Shown here piece after piece: positions 52,857 to 61,895 of a stretch of 64,000 bases of DNA (positions are counted from its first letter, which is position 1; each line of letters opens with the position of its first letter). Location: contig JBEEOW010000011.1 of the NCBI GenBank assembly GCA_041191405.1, positions 1-64,000 of the forward strand, read 5' to 3'. The translations under genes and the position numbers were made by a program. The DNA is from JBEEOW01 sp041191405. GTDB lineage: Bacteria > Bacteroidota > Bacteroidia > Cytophagales > UBA9547. The notes beneath the pieces were generated by a model. The model was given only the letters and a program-made list of their open reading frames with translations. It had not been told where the DNA came from and did no database searches.

Positions 52857-53860
52857 AATCTGTAATTGTCATATTAATAATAATGCTTCAAAGTCTTTTT
52901 AATTTAGATGCGATATCTGATGAGAATTTTTTGAAGAAAAATGCTGAAAATTATTACTATTCAAACAATTACTTAAAAACCATTTTCAGCCTACAAAAAC
53001 TAAGTAAGGATAATGATAATATATATTCAATTAACTTAAATCTGGCGCATAGTTATTTTAATTTAAAACAATATACGAATGCTTATAGAATATATAAAAA
53101 AAGTTTACAATCATCAGATAAAATTGTACAAAGTATTGCTTTAATGCAAATAGGATTAATCCACGCAATTACAGCTCAAGAAATGCAAACAAATTCATTG
53201 TTAAAAAAGAATGCAAATAATCACTATTTAAAATCATTAAAATATATAAAACAATCAATTTTGGCTAATCCAGAGAATGATATTGCTAGATTAAATTATG
53301 AAATTTTAGCCAATAATGTTTCTCTTAATAATTTAAAATTAGAATCGTTAATCTATAAACCAAAAGAGAAATCGAACAAAACAAAATCAAAAAAAGTTGA
53401 TTCTCAAAAAAGAAAACAGAAAAATGATGAAATAAATGAGCAAAACACTCTAGGTAAAAGTGAAATAAAATCTGAGAAAGAGACTGAGAATAAAGGATTA
53501 AGTGCTCAAAACTCTTCTCAAGGTTCAAAAGAAAACAAGCAAACTAACACACAAGAATCAGCCCAAGGAATGAATGCAAAGTTAACTGATGATAGTGGGC
53601 ATTTACAAGGTGGGATTGACCAAAATAAAGGTTTAGCAAGCGACAAAGGTAAGCATCATGGTAAAATCGATATCGAAAAAAAGACAGATACTGATGAAAA
53701 ACCACAAATGAATAAAAATAAACTTAAATCATTAAGAATAAGTGAAGAAGCTGCTTTGAAAATTTTAGACGAAATGCAACAAAATGAAAAGCAATTTTTA
53801 CAACATTATTACTTAAAACCTGATGTAAAAGGTAAACCCAATTACAAGCAAAAATGGTAA
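52853..53860 (+). CDS. TPR protein (BatC-like) with low-complexity tail
   Basis: An N-terminal hydrophobic segment (VIVILIIMLQSLFNLDAI) is a probable signal peptide. Residues 25-155 contain TPR-like helices (NYYYSNNYLKTIFSLQKL, NLAHSYFNLKQYTNAYRIYK, ALMQIGLIHAIT). Residues 165-290 are disordered and rich in Lys, Glu, Asn, Gln and Ser. The end carries the Bat-type motif SEEAALKILDEMQQNEKQFL. The frame opens with TTG at 52853, overlapping the stop of the VWA gene by 4 bp. It probably works as a periplasmic partner of the VWA protein. Confidence 0.75.
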   Translation: MKSVIVILIIMLQSLFNLDAISDENFLKKNAENYYYSNNYLKTIFSLQKLSKDNDNIYSINLNLAHSYFNLKQYTNAYRIYKKSLQSSDKIVQSIALMQIGLIHAITAQEMQTNSLLKKNANNHYLKSLKYIKQSILANPENDIARLNYEILANNVSLNNLKLESLIYKPKEKSNKTKSKKVDSQKRKQKNDEINEQNTLGKSEIKSEKETENKGLSAQNSSQGSKENKQTNTQESAQGMNAKLTDDSGHLQGGIDQNKGLASDKGKHHGKIDIEKKTDTDEKPQMNKNKLKSLRISEEAALKILDEMQQNEKQFLQHYYLKPDVKGKPNYKQKW

Positions 53861-53931
53861 AATAGCTTAAAATCCTCGAATTGTTTTACTCCATTATTTA
53901 AATATAATACAATAAGTTAACAATATCATGA

Positions 53932-54717
53932 TTAGTATTGCCTACCAAATTTGGTTGGTTCATTTAAGTCAATCCAAAATACATGTGTAGGTTCACCTTC
54001 ATCTTGTTTTCCATTTGAATTTGTATCTAATTGAGCAAAAACATACATAAAATCTTTTGCTAAATCATATTCAGACTTAATTACAGAATAATTTTCAGGT
54101 ATTAATAATTTCACTTTTTCACCTTTGATATTGAATAAAAACAACCTTCTTAAATCTGATTGATTTATAAAACCGTCTTTATTTGTATCCTCATTATAAG
54201 CCGAAATCATAAAGTAATTTCTACTGATTGGCTTAAAATTCAATGTATCGTTTAAAAGTGTGGGATAATAAAGTGTTTTTATTAATACAGGTTTTTCAAA
54301 AAAATAGTTGGTTTTGTTTTCTTTAATGTCGAAATGCGATACATTAACTAAATTATAACCAGTAACAGCCTCAAATCCTGGCATAATATGGTTATTCCAA
54401 TTATTGCCATTTTTAATTTCATTGTCTTCATATTTAGAATAAAAATTATTTGATCCAATAAAAGATTTTGTATTGTTTTTATTATAATTTACTTTATAAA
54501 TAGTTGTTAATCTTACATTTGAGTTACCAGTTAACAATACACTACTTGGGCGAGTATCAAACTTTAAAGAATCTTTATTAAGACCTTCAATTTTTGAATT
54601 ATCGCCATTATTGACATTAGTACTTACTTGAAAACCTTTGTCTTTAATTTTAGTATTTCTAGCACAATTTGTAAATAGAACTACAATCGAACAATACAAT
54701 AACAATCTATATTTCAT
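53932..54717 (-). CDS. Lipoprotein with EF-hand-like loops, unknown function
   Basis: The N-terminus RLLLYCSIVVLFTNCARNT is a lipoprotein signal with Cys at about residue 18. Two calcium-loop-like motifs lie in the C-terminal half: DTNKDGFINQSDL and DTNSNGKQDEGE, which fit the D-x-[DN]-x-[DN]-G pattern of EF-hands or dockerin-type loops. The rest is beta-rich and not recognised. It is a monocistronic gene convergent with the TPR gene and is probably exported to the outer membrane or periplasm. Confidence 0.72.
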   Translation of the reverse strand: MKYRLLLYCSIVVLFTNCARNTKIKDKGFQVSTNVNNGDNSKIEGLNKDSLKFDTRPSSVLLTGNSNVRLTTIYKVNYNKNNTKSFIGSNNFYSKYEDNEIKNGNNWNNHIMPGFEAVTGYNLVNVSHFDIKENKTNYFFEKPVLIKTLYYPTLLNDTLNFKPISRNYFMISAYNEDTNKDGFINQSDLRRLFLFNIKGEKVKLLIPENYSVIKSEYDLAKDFMYVFAQLDTNSNGKQDEGEPTHVFWIDLNEPTKFGRQY

Positions 54718-54756
54718 TTATTGGGTATAATGAAGGTTTTAAAGATATTTAAAACA

Positions 54757-54790
54757 AAAAACTACCAAAAAATTAAATTCTTGGTAGTTT
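54757..54790 (-). terminator. Hairpin terminator after the glycosyltransferase gene
   Basis: Stem aaactaccaa / ttggtagttt with a 14-nt A/T loop lies 19 bp after the glycosyltransferase stop and ends in a T-run on the minus strand. Confidence 0.82.
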
Positions 54791-54808
54791 AAGTTAAATG
54801 TAAAGCGA

Positions 54809-55792
54809 TTACAAACCAATCTGTTCGGCGATGCCGTAATCGTCTTTTTTGTGAGAATCTATATTGAGCATTTCGCCAATAAAGCCTGCTAAAAACAATT
54901 GAATCCCTCCTAAAGCTGATACTAAAGAGATATAAAACAATGGATTAGATGTTGTTTCTCTATATGGCAAATGATAATGTAAGCAATATTGTTTGTTCAA
55001 TAACAAGAAAATTGTAATCAGAAATCCTAGCAAAAATGCCAAACTACCTAATACACCAAAAAAGTGCATTGGGCGTTTTTTGAATTTTGATACAAAGGTG
55101 ATTGAAAGTAAATCTAGGAATCCGAAAACGAAACGTTCTAATCCAAATTTAGTAACTCCGTATTTACGGGCTCTGTGTTGAACTGATTTCTCTCCTATTT
55201 TTGCAAATCCTTGCCATTTTGCAATTACAGGTATATAACGGTGCATTTCACCAAATAAATCTATTCGTTTTACTACTTGGTGTTTATAAGCTTTTAAACC
55301 ACAGTTAAAATCATGCAGGTTGTTTATGCCCGACATTTTACGTGTAGCCCAGTTAAATAATTTCGTTGGGATTGTTTTTGAAAGTGGGTCGTAACGCTTT
55401 TCTTTCCAACCAGACACTAAGTCCAAACCATCTACTTTGATCATTTTGTATAAATCTGGAATTTCATCTGGACTATCCTGTAAATCAGCATCCATAGTAA
55501 TTACCACATCGCCTTTTGTAGCTTTAAAGCCAACATGCAATGCTGCAGATTTACCGTAATTTCTAACAAATTTAATCCCTTTTACATGAGGGTTTTCAGC
55601 TGCAATTTTTTCAACAACTTCCCATGAATTGTCTTTACTACCATCATCAACCAATATAACTTCGTAAGTAAAGTTATTATCAATCATCACCTTACGAATC
55701 CAATCGCAAAGTTCAGGCAATGATTCCTCTTCGTTATAAAGTGGAATAACAACGCTTATTTGTAATTTATCAGAAGTTTGGGTAGTCGCCAT
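54809..55792 (-). CDS. Family 2 glycosyltransferase (GtrB/DPM-like)
   Basis: The catalytic GT2 domain shows ISVVIPLYNEEESLPELC, VILVDDGSKDNSWEVV and ITMDADLQDSPDEIPDL (DxD), plus NDFNCGLKAYKHQV-type HDFNCGLKAYK. Two C-terminal membrane spans (LGSLAFLLGFLITIFLLL and LVSALGGIQLFLAGFIG) anchor it, as in enzymes that load sugars on undecaprenyl phosphate. The start at 55792 (MATTQTSDKL) is preferred; a longer frame from 55831 would run well into the upstream gene. It is the last gene of a leftward row with two DUF4199 genes. Confidence 0.93.
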   Translation of the reverse strand: MATTQTSDKLQISVVIPLYNEEESLPELCDWIRKVMIDNNFTYEVILVDDGSKDNSWEVVEKIAAENPHVKGIKFVRNYGKSAALHVGFKATKGDVVITMDADLQDSPDEIPDLYKMIKVDGLDLVSGWKEKRYDPLSKTIPTKLFNWATRKMSGINNLHDFNCGLKAYKHQVVKRIDLFGEMHRYIPVIAKWQGFAKIGEKSVQHRARKYGVTKFGLERFVFGFLDLLSITFVSKFKKRPMHFFGVLGSLAFLLGFLITIFLLLNKQYCLHYHLPYRETTSNPLFYISLVSALGGIQLFLAGFIGEMLNIDSHKKDDYGIAEQIGL

Positions 55793-56297
55793 TGTTAGGA
55801 TTTGTTGGTGATTTTCTAAGCATGATACCAATCATAGGTGTTAACATCATTATGTTTAACATCATTGAAAATACTATGCTTGTAAAAAGAAAAGAAACAC
55901 TATTTTGATTAATAATTTCAACTGTTTGATTTACTTCATTTGATTTAAATCCATTTTCAATCAATTGATTTTTAAGCAATAATATTGTTGCAGATAATTC
56001 TTCAGGACGAATTGTATGTAAAACATAATCAATATATGCTGCTCCTGCAATTGAACCCAAAAGCGTAATTATCAATGATATTTTAAGAACTTGTTTGAAA
56101 GTTATAAATCCACCAGAATAACGCTTGTAATCAATTACTGTAAATATAATTGCTCCGATTACAATAACGGTATAAATAGTTGATAAATTGTCTAATCCGT
56201 TTGGTACATTACTAAATTGAACCAAAAACGAAATTGCTAACACTGCCAAAGCAGTTACAAAAGCGTATTTTAAAGTCCAAATTCTAATTTTTATCAT
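55770..56297 (-). CDS. DUF4199-type membrane protein
   Basis: This 175-aa protein has four hydrophobic segments: TALAVLAISFLVQF, TIYTVIVIGAIIFTVIDYKR, LKISLIITLLGSIAGAAYID and FLFTSIVFSMMLNIMML. The phrase YKRYSGGFITFKQVLKISL is typical of DUF4199. Function is unknown. It sits between another DUF4199-like gene and the glycosyltransferase, an arrangement that recurs in Bacteroidota, which suggests a common role in envelope biogenesis. Confidence 0.8.
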   Translation of the reverse strand: MIKIRIWTLKYAFVTALAVLAISFLVQFSNVPNGLDNLSTIYTVIVIGAIIFTVIDYKRYSGGFITFKQVLKISLIITLLGSIAGAAYIDYVLHTIRPEELSATILLLKNQLIENGFKSNEVNQTVEIINQNSVSFLFTSIVFSMMLNIMMLTPMIGIMLRKSPTNPNNGDYPNF

Positions 56298-56318
56298 TTT
56301 GTTATTTATAAATATACC

Positions 56319-56879
56319 TTATTTCTTTTTCTTTTCAGTCTCTTCTCTTGTATCCAATGCCACCACATCGGTTCTTCTAAAGAAAACACCTAAAGCAATT
56401 ACTGGAACAGTTAAAATAAATCCTTTTTTAATGAATTCATCAATAGCGATGTGAATTGGTTTGGTGTTAGCTAAATTTTTCAATATCAATTCATATTCTT
56501 TGATATTGGCTCTATCAGCAAATACAGCTGCTTCTTGCGTTGCAATATGTAAATCAAATACTTGTGGAAACCAGCTCGACATTGCAAAATACATCAATAT
56601 TGAATACAATACCACAGATACAACTGAAATAGTCAAAGCAATTCCTGCCCCTTGGAAGAATATAAATTCTTGTTCGGCCAATAAAAAACGATAATACCAA
56701 ACGCCTGCACCTATAAAAAAGGCAATAATTACTATTTCTAATAAATGTACAGAACTAAATGGGTACACTCCGATTCCCATTATAAAAACGAAAAACAAAA
56801 AACTATTTAACGCTGCCAAAGCTCCAAATACTAATGTGGTAGCTAAAAACGGACGTTCACTAAATATTGAATTAAACAT
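56319..56879 (-). CDS. DUF4199-like membrane protein, second copy
   Basis: This 186-aa protein has the same layout as the next gene: four hydrophobic segments (TTLVFGALAALNSFLFFVFI, LLEIVIIAFFIGAGVWYYRF, ALTISVVSVVLYSILMYF, GFILTVPVIALGVFF). FIFFQGAGIALTISV takes the place of the FITFKQ motif of its neighbour. It ends in a charged tail REETEKKKK. The pairing suggests a heteromeric membrane complex or old duplication. Function is unknown. Confidence 0.72.
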   Translation of the reverse strand: MFNSIFSERPFLATTLVFGALAALNSFLFFVFIMGIGVYPFSSVHLLEIVIIAFFIGAGVWYYRFLLAEQEFIFFQGAGIALTISVVSVVLYSILMYFAMSSWFPQVFDLHIATQEAAVFADRANIKEYELILKNLANTKPIHIAIDEFIKKGFILTVPVIALGVFFRRTDVVALDTREETEKKKK

Positions 56880-56890
56880 TTATGGTTATT

Positions 56891-58150
56891 TTAATTGATA
56901 ACTAATTGATTTTTATTGATTACAGCTTTTACTTTTCCTTTGAAAGTTTTACCAATAAAAGGTGTATTCAATGATTTTGATTTAACATCCTTTTCTGTGA
57001 AAGTCCAATTTTCGTCAGTTGAGAATAAAGTTAAGTTTGCCTTCGCTCCTACTTCAATTGTTGGAACTTCTATTTTTAACAATTCTCTTGAAGTAATTGA
57101 AAGTATGTTAACTAGCTTATCAACAGGAATTTTACCCACAGTATTTAAAGCTGCAAAAGCAGTTTGTAAACCTAACATTCCAAATTCAGCTTGGTCAAAT
57201 TCAAGCTTTTTTGATTCTTCGTCTTGTGGTGTATGGTCAGTAACAATTAAATCTATAATATCCTCATTTACAGCTTTCCAAAGTGCAGTTTGTGTTTCTT
57301 TACTTCTTAAAGGCGGATTTACTTTTAAGTTTGTATCAAAAGTATTTAAATCCTTATCGGTAAATAATAAATGATGAACTGCAACATCACAAGTTACGTT
57401 AAGTCCTTGTTTTTTAGCAGCTTTAATTAATTCAATTGATTTAGGACTTGAAATACGTGAAAAATGAATTCTACCACCTGCATATTTTAATAACTCTATA
57501 TCTCGAGCTACAATTAATTCTTCAGCAAGTTTTGGTATTCCTTTTAAGCCTAAAAATGTACTTACTTTACCTTCGTTAATTTGTCCGTGTAAAGTTAAAG
57601 TTGTTTCCTCAGCATGTTGAATCAACAATCCATCAACTAATTGCAAGTATTGCAAACTTCTAACCAAAACACCTGGGTGCCAAATAGGTTTGTTTGCATC
57701 TGTAAAAGCCACAGCACCAGCATGATGTAAATCAAGCATCTCTGTCATTTCCTCCCCTTTTGCACCTAAAGTTACAAAAGCCATAGGATGAACTGAAACT
57801 GGACCAACTGCCGAATTTTTAATATAATGAACTGTTTCTTTGTGTTCTACAGCAGGTTTTGTATTTGGCAACACTGCAACATCAGTGTATCCACCAAAGG
57901 CAGCCGCTGCACAACCCGAACGAATATCTTCTTTGTGTTCAAAACCTGGGTCTCTAAAACTTGAACGAATATCGCACCAGCCAATACTTAATTTCAAACC
58001 ATCAGCGGGAATAACTGTAGCATTTTCCTCTGCATGTAGGTTATTACCTATCGCAGTGATAACACCATTAGTAATTTGAACATCAAGTACTTGTCCGTTA
58101 TAATTTGAACGAGAATCAATAATCTCCGCCGATTTAATAAGTATATTCAT
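56891..58150 (-). CDS. Dihydroorotase-like protein lacking the HxH metal site
   Basis: This is an amidohydrolase-fold protein of the dihydroorotase family (419 aa). Landmarks are RDPGFEHKEDIRSGCAAAAF, VAVLPNTKPAV, VDGLLIQHAEETTL and LIVTDHTPQDEESKKL. However, where active enzymes have DLHVHLR it reads CDIRSSFRD, so both histidines of the first metal site are missing. Later metal ligands (His of VAVHHLLF, Asp of TDHTP) remain. It therefore may be inactive, like the PyrC' proteins that stabilise aspartate transcarbamylase. pyrR and pyrB lie 2.1 kb away on the other strand. It overlaps the BatA-like gene by 1 bp. Confidence 0.85.
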   Translation of the reverse strand: MNILIKSAEIIDSRSNYNGQVLDVQITNGVITAIGNNLHAEENATVIPADGLKLSIGWCDIRSSFRDPGFEHKEDIRSGCAAAAFGGYTDVAVLPNTKPAVEHKETVHYIKNSAVGPVSVHPMAFVTLGAKGEEMTEMLDLHHAGAVAFTDANKPIWHPGVLVRSLQYLQLVDGLLIQHAEETTLTLHGQINEGKVSTFLGLKGIPKLAEELIVARDIELLKYAGGRIHFSRISSPKSIELIKAAKKQGLNVTCDVAVHHLLFTDKDLNTFDTNLKVNPPLRSKETQTALWKAVNEDIIDLIVTDHTPQDEESKKLEFDQAEFGMLGLQTAFAALNTVGKIPVDKLVNILSITSRELLKIEVPTIEVGAKANLTLFSTDENWTFTEKDVKSKSLNTPFIGKTFKGKVKAVINKNQLVIN

Positions 58151-60195
58151 TACTGTTTTTTAATTTTTGTTCCCAAAGGAAAATATTTAACCAACACAAT
58201 TTCGGATAGCAAAGCTACTAAAGCTAACAACAGAAACCAACGCCAAAGTGAAATTCCCAATTGCGATGCCTGTAATTCGCTAGCAAGGTCGTTTTTTTCT
58301 GCACCTTCAAATATCTTTATATTTTTTTGTTTTAAAAACATTGTTTTTAATTCTTGTTCCGAATAGCATGATAAATCACTTTCTTTGCCATCAGTATTGA
58401 ATGCTAAAATATTCAACAATTGTTTATGTTGCGTTAAGTTGTAATATCCTGATTTTAATGCCAATGCAGGAATTTGCATGGTTAAAATGCCGTCGTTAAA
58501 CTGCTGATAAGGCACCATTTCAGTTTCATTTGAAACTAATTTACAAGGCTCATCTAAATTAAATTTATACAAAGGAACTGAAATATTTTTTTCGGAAAAT
58601 TTAAACGCAACAGCTGATGGTTGCATAGCTTGGAATGCCAAACGATACATAATTGGCACAAATACAGCGTGTTTAGCTAAATCTGTTGCAGTATTTGTTA
58701 AACATGCACTTGAGATATAAACATTTCCTTTTCCTATGCTAAATCTCTTTAAAACTGTATTTCCATTTTGTAGAGAAATTAAACTTTCGCCGCCAACCGG
58801 TAAATTAATTACAGGCTGAATATTTGGCATGGCTTCTTTTCCTGTAACTTTCTCAAAAATATGATGATACAAAGGATTTTCAATATTCAACATTTGCATT
58901 TGTGATGATTTTGCATTGTTTTGAATACTAAGTCCTGATAGATTTAAGGTGTTTGCAAATGATTGTAAACTTGCATCTTGTGGTTTTTCTGATGGAAATA
59001 AAACTATACTTGCTCCAGCTTTAGCTTTATCAATCAATGTTTTAGCCAATGTTGATGATGCTAAATCAAAATCTTGAATAACCACCAAACCTGACTCTTT
59101 TAATTGTTTGTAATTAATGTTATTTAAAGTTGAACTTGAATGTATAAAGAAGTTTTTACCTGAATACACTTTATCTACATAACTATTATTCAATGCACTA
59201 GCAGTAAATACAGGTAAAGGAGTTGCAGCTCTGAGCGTAAAATAAAATTCATTATCAAAAATTATCGGACTATCATTTAATTTAATCACCGCTTTTTTGA
59301 ATTTATTATCATTCAATACAAAATCAAATTTGATAATTTGCTTGTCTTTTTCAGTTGCAGAAACGCTAGCAGTACTTACCAAAGCATTTTCTATTAAAAA
59401 ATCAGCTTTAATTTTTGCACCAACTTTTAAACCGTGATAATTAACTCTTACAAACAAAGAATTAGTTATTCCTGGTTGAACAAATGGTTGCTCAAGCCAA
59501 ACCGAATCAGCATATACATTTGCTTGGTTTGGTACATTTATAGGAATTAAATTAATTTCTGTATTTGCTGATAAAGAATTTAATGTTTGCTTTAAGTCAC
59601 CGAGTGTAGCTTTCTGAAAATCAGATAAAATATATAATTTTTTCTTTCCCATTTCAGCATCTAAAGCATTTTGCTGACGAGCAATAATTTCTTTTAAACT
59701 ACGAGTTTGAGCTGAAAGTTTTGATTCAGTTAATCTATCTGAAAATTGTTTTGGAGAAAGTAAATATTGGTCTTTTCCTTCAAAATTATTATCAAGATAT
59801 TGCAATTTAGTATTTTGAGATAAAGTATTTACCCAATTACCAACTTGCGACAAAGCCATATTGTGTGCATTTTGCCCAGCAACATTACCTTGCATACTTA
59901 ATGAATTGTCGATATAAATACTCAATGCCCTACTTGGTGCTTCTTTTGTGTTAACATTTGGAATAAAGGGTTGAGCAAATGCAAGTACTAAAGCCGTAAT
60001 TGCAATAAATCTTGCAATCAAAACCCACCAATGTTTTAATTTATATCCCTTATGTGAACTTTGTTGAAGGGTCAAAAGTAAGCGCACATTGGTGAAGTAC
60101 ACACGCTTAGGACGCTGAAAATCAAAAAAATGTATAATTATTGGCACTGCCAAAGCAGTTAATGCCCACAATATAGTTGGATTAATAAAGTTCAT
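58150..60195 (-). CDS. BatA/VWA-domain membrane protein
   Basis: The N-terminal BatA region (FINPTILWALTALAVPIIIH, FFDFQRPKRVYFTNVRLL) has two membrane spans. A VWA-like domain follows with SIYIDNSLSMQGN (metal-site DxSxS variant), then long beta-rich regions and a C-terminal span (LWRWFLLLALVALLSEIVLV). This organisation fits the large Bacteroidota BatA-like proteins of ~680 aa that carry a glutamine-amidotransferase-like part in the middle. It probably acts in the inner membrane with a large periplasmic domain. It is divergent from pyrR. Confidence 0.85.
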   Translation of the reverse strand: MNFINPTILWALTALAVPIIIHFFDFQRPKRVYFTNVRLLLTLQQSSHKGYKLKHWWVLIARFIAITALVLAFAQPFIPNVNTKEAPSRALSIYIDNSLSMQGNVAGQNAHNMALSQVGNWVNTLSQNTKLQYLDNNFEGKDQYLLSPKQFSDRLTESKLSAQTRSLKEIIARQQNALDAEMGKKKLYILSDFQKATLGDLKQTLNSLSANTEINLIPINVPNQANVYADSVWLEQPFVQPGITNSLFVRVNYHGLKVGAKIKADFLIENALVSTASVSATEKDKQIIKFDFVLNDNKFKKAVIKLNDSPIIFDNEFYFTLRAATPLPVFTASALNNSYVDKVYSGKNFFIHSSSTLNNINYKQLKESGLVVIQDFDLASSTLAKTLIDKAKAGASIVLFPSEKPQDASLQSFANTLNLSGLSIQNNAKSSQMQMLNIENPLYHHIFEKVTGKEAMPNIQPVINLPVGGESLISLQNGNTVLKRFSIGKGNVYISSACLTNTATDLAKHAVFVPIMYRLAFQAMQPSAVAFKFSEKNISVPLYKFNLDEPCKLVSNETEMVPYQQFNDGILTMQIPALALKSGYYNLTQHKQLLNILAFNTDGKESDLSCYSEQELKTMFLKQKNIKIFEGAEKNDLASELQASQLGISLWRWFLLLALVALLSEIVLVKYFPLGTKIKKQ

Positions 60196-60259
60196 ACAGC
60201 TACGAATTTAGGCTTTTTCATTGATTTTTTACTACATTTGCTATGTCTAATCTTAACAA

Positions 60260-60799
60260 ATGTATAAACTTAATATACTCGACAAAAAGCTCATCAAAAT
60301 CACGATCAGTAGATTGTGCCAGCAGCTTATTGAAAATCACCAAGATTTTAGAGATACAGTCATTCTAGGCATCCAACCAAGAGGTGCATTTTTGGCTGCA
60401 AGAATCCAAAAAGAGCTTAAATTACTCACTGGTTTAACTATTCCTTTGGGTAAATTAGACATTACTTTTCACCGTGACGATTACCGCAGAAGGGAATTTG
60501 CAGCAAGCAGTTACCCAATGGATATTCCGTTTGTGATAGAAAATAAAAATGTAATATTAATTGATGATGTACTTTACACTGGTAGAACTATCAAAGCTGC
60601 ATTGGAAGCAATGGCAGCATTTGGCAGACCAACTACTGTGGAGTTATTAGTTCTTATCAACAGAAAATATTCTCGTGAATTACCAATTAGTGCCAACTAT
60701 GTAGGTAAAAGCGTAAATAGTTTGGCAAGCGAAAAAGTGATTGTCGAGCTAAAAGAATCAGAAAACAAGGAAGATGGTGTTTGGCTTATTCAACAATAA
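60260..60799 (+). CDS. pyrR: Pyr operon regulator/uracil phosphoribosyltransferase
   Basis: This 179-aa PRT-fold protein has the PRPP motif VILIDDVLYTGRTIKAAL and the PyrR-specific segments LGIQPRGAFLAARI and LDITFHRDDYRRRE. PyrR converts uracil to UMP and in many bacteria regulates pyrimidine genes by RNA binding. No obvious PyrR-binding RNA leader is seen in the short upstream gap (60196-60259). pyrB begins 5 bp after its stop, so both are co-transcribed. Confidence 0.94.
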   Translation: MYKLNILDKKLIKITISRLCQQLIENHQDFRDTVILGIQPRGAFLAARIQKELKLLTGLTIPLGKLDITFHRDDYRRREFAASSYPMDIPFVIENKNVILIDDVLYTGRTIKAALEAMAAFGRPTTVELLVLINRKYSRELPISANYVGKSVNSLASEKVIVELKESENKEDGVWLIQQ

Positions 60800-60804
60800 T
60801 TAAG

Positions 60805-61737
60805 ATGCAAAAACAACTAAGTGTAAAACATTTATTAGGTATCAAAGACCTTACTAAAGATGATATTAACCTTATCTTAGATACTGCTACTAATTTTAAA
60901 GAAGTAATAAACCGACCTATCAAAAAAGTACCTTCACTACGTGATGTTACTATAGCCAATGTTTTTTTCGAAAACTCTACTCGTACTCGTCTTTCATTTG
61001 AATTAGCTCAAAAACGTTTATCTGCTGATACCATTAACTTTTCGGCAGCACAGAGTTCAGTTAAAAAAGGCGAAACTTTGCTTGATACAGTGAACAATAT
61101 TTTATCTATGAAAGTAGATATGATTGTGATGCGACACGCCTCAGTTGGTGCTCCTCATTTTTTATCGCAGCATATTAAAGCAAATATTGTAAATGCAGGC
61201 GACGGAACCCATGAACACCCTACACAAGCTTTGTTAGATAGTTTTTCAATTAGAGAACGTTTAGGCGAAGTGGCTGGAAAAAAAGTGTGTATTTTCGGAG
61301 ATATTTTACACTCAAGAGTAGCATTGTCAAACATTATTTGTTTGCAAAAACAAGGAGCTGAAGTGATGGTTTGCGGACCAATAACTTTGATTCCAAAATA
61401 CATCAAAGACCTTGGAGTAAAAGTTGAATTTGATGTACGTAAAGCATTGTTATGGTGTGATGTAGCTAACGTTTTGAGAATCCAACTTGAACGTATGCAA
61501 TTGAAATATTTCCCTTCATTAAGAGAATATTCGCAATACTTTGGAATTAATAAACAATTACTTGAAAGCTTAAATAAAGAAATTGTAATTATGCACCCAG
61601 GTCCAATAAACCGTGGTGTTGAAATTACAAGTGATGTTGCAGATTCTGGTCAATCAATTATACTTGACCAAGTTGAAAACGGTGTAGCTGTTCGTATGGC
61701 AGCATTGTATTTGCTGGCTGCGGATAAGTCGAAATAG
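60805..61737 (+). CDS. pyrB: Aspartate carbamoyltransferase catalytic subunit
   Basis: PyrB makes carbamoyl aspartate in pyrimidine synthesis. Signature motifs are FENSTRTRLSFELAQKR (carbamoyl-phosphate binding), GDGTHEHPTQALLDSFSI, CIFGDILHSRVALSNI and MHPGPINRGVEIT. The 310-aa length from the ATG at 60805 is normal; a longer frame from a TTG at 60781 would overlap pyrR and is not needed. No regulatory pyrI gene follows. A repeat and a hairpin terminator lie downstream. Confidence 0.96.
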   Translation: MQKQLSVKHLLGIKDLTKDDINLILDTATNFKEVINRPIKKVPSLRDVTIANVFFENSTRTRLSFELAQKRLSADTINFSAAQSSVKKGETLLDTVNNILSMKVDMIVMRHASVGAPHFLSQHIKANIVNAGDGTHEHPTQALLDSFSIRERLGEVAGKKVCIFGDILHSRVALSNIICLQKQGAEVMVCGPITLIPKYIKDLGVKVEFDVRKALLWCDVANVLRIQLERMQLKYFPSLREYSQYFGINKQLLESLNKEIVIMHPGPINRGVEITSDVADSGQSIILDQVENGVAVRMAALYLLAADKSK

Positions 61738-61742
61738 GAATT

Positions 61743-61790
61743 AAGACGGAAGACTTAAGATATAAGATTAAAGACTTAAAATTTTATAAA
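61743..61790. repeat. Copy of the aagacttaagat intergenic repeat
   Basis: This stretch contains ttaagacggaagacttaaga, then further short-period copies (agattaaagacttaaa). The same sequence forms an arm of the inverted repeat at 49304-49386, showing a dispersed family. Confidence 0.65.
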
Positions 61791-61794
61791 TTTG

Positions 61795-61823
61795 AAAAGA
61801 CGCTTATTTGGCGTCTTTTTTTG
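61795..61823 (+). terminator. Hairpin terminator after pyrB
   Basis: Stem aaaagacgc / gcgtctttt with a 7-nt loop, followed by a run of Ts. Confidence 0.93.
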
Positions 61824-61895
61824 TTACAAAATAATTTGTAGTTTTAAAACTAATTAAATTAATTAACTGTTTAAAGTTGAATAAATTTTAAGAAG

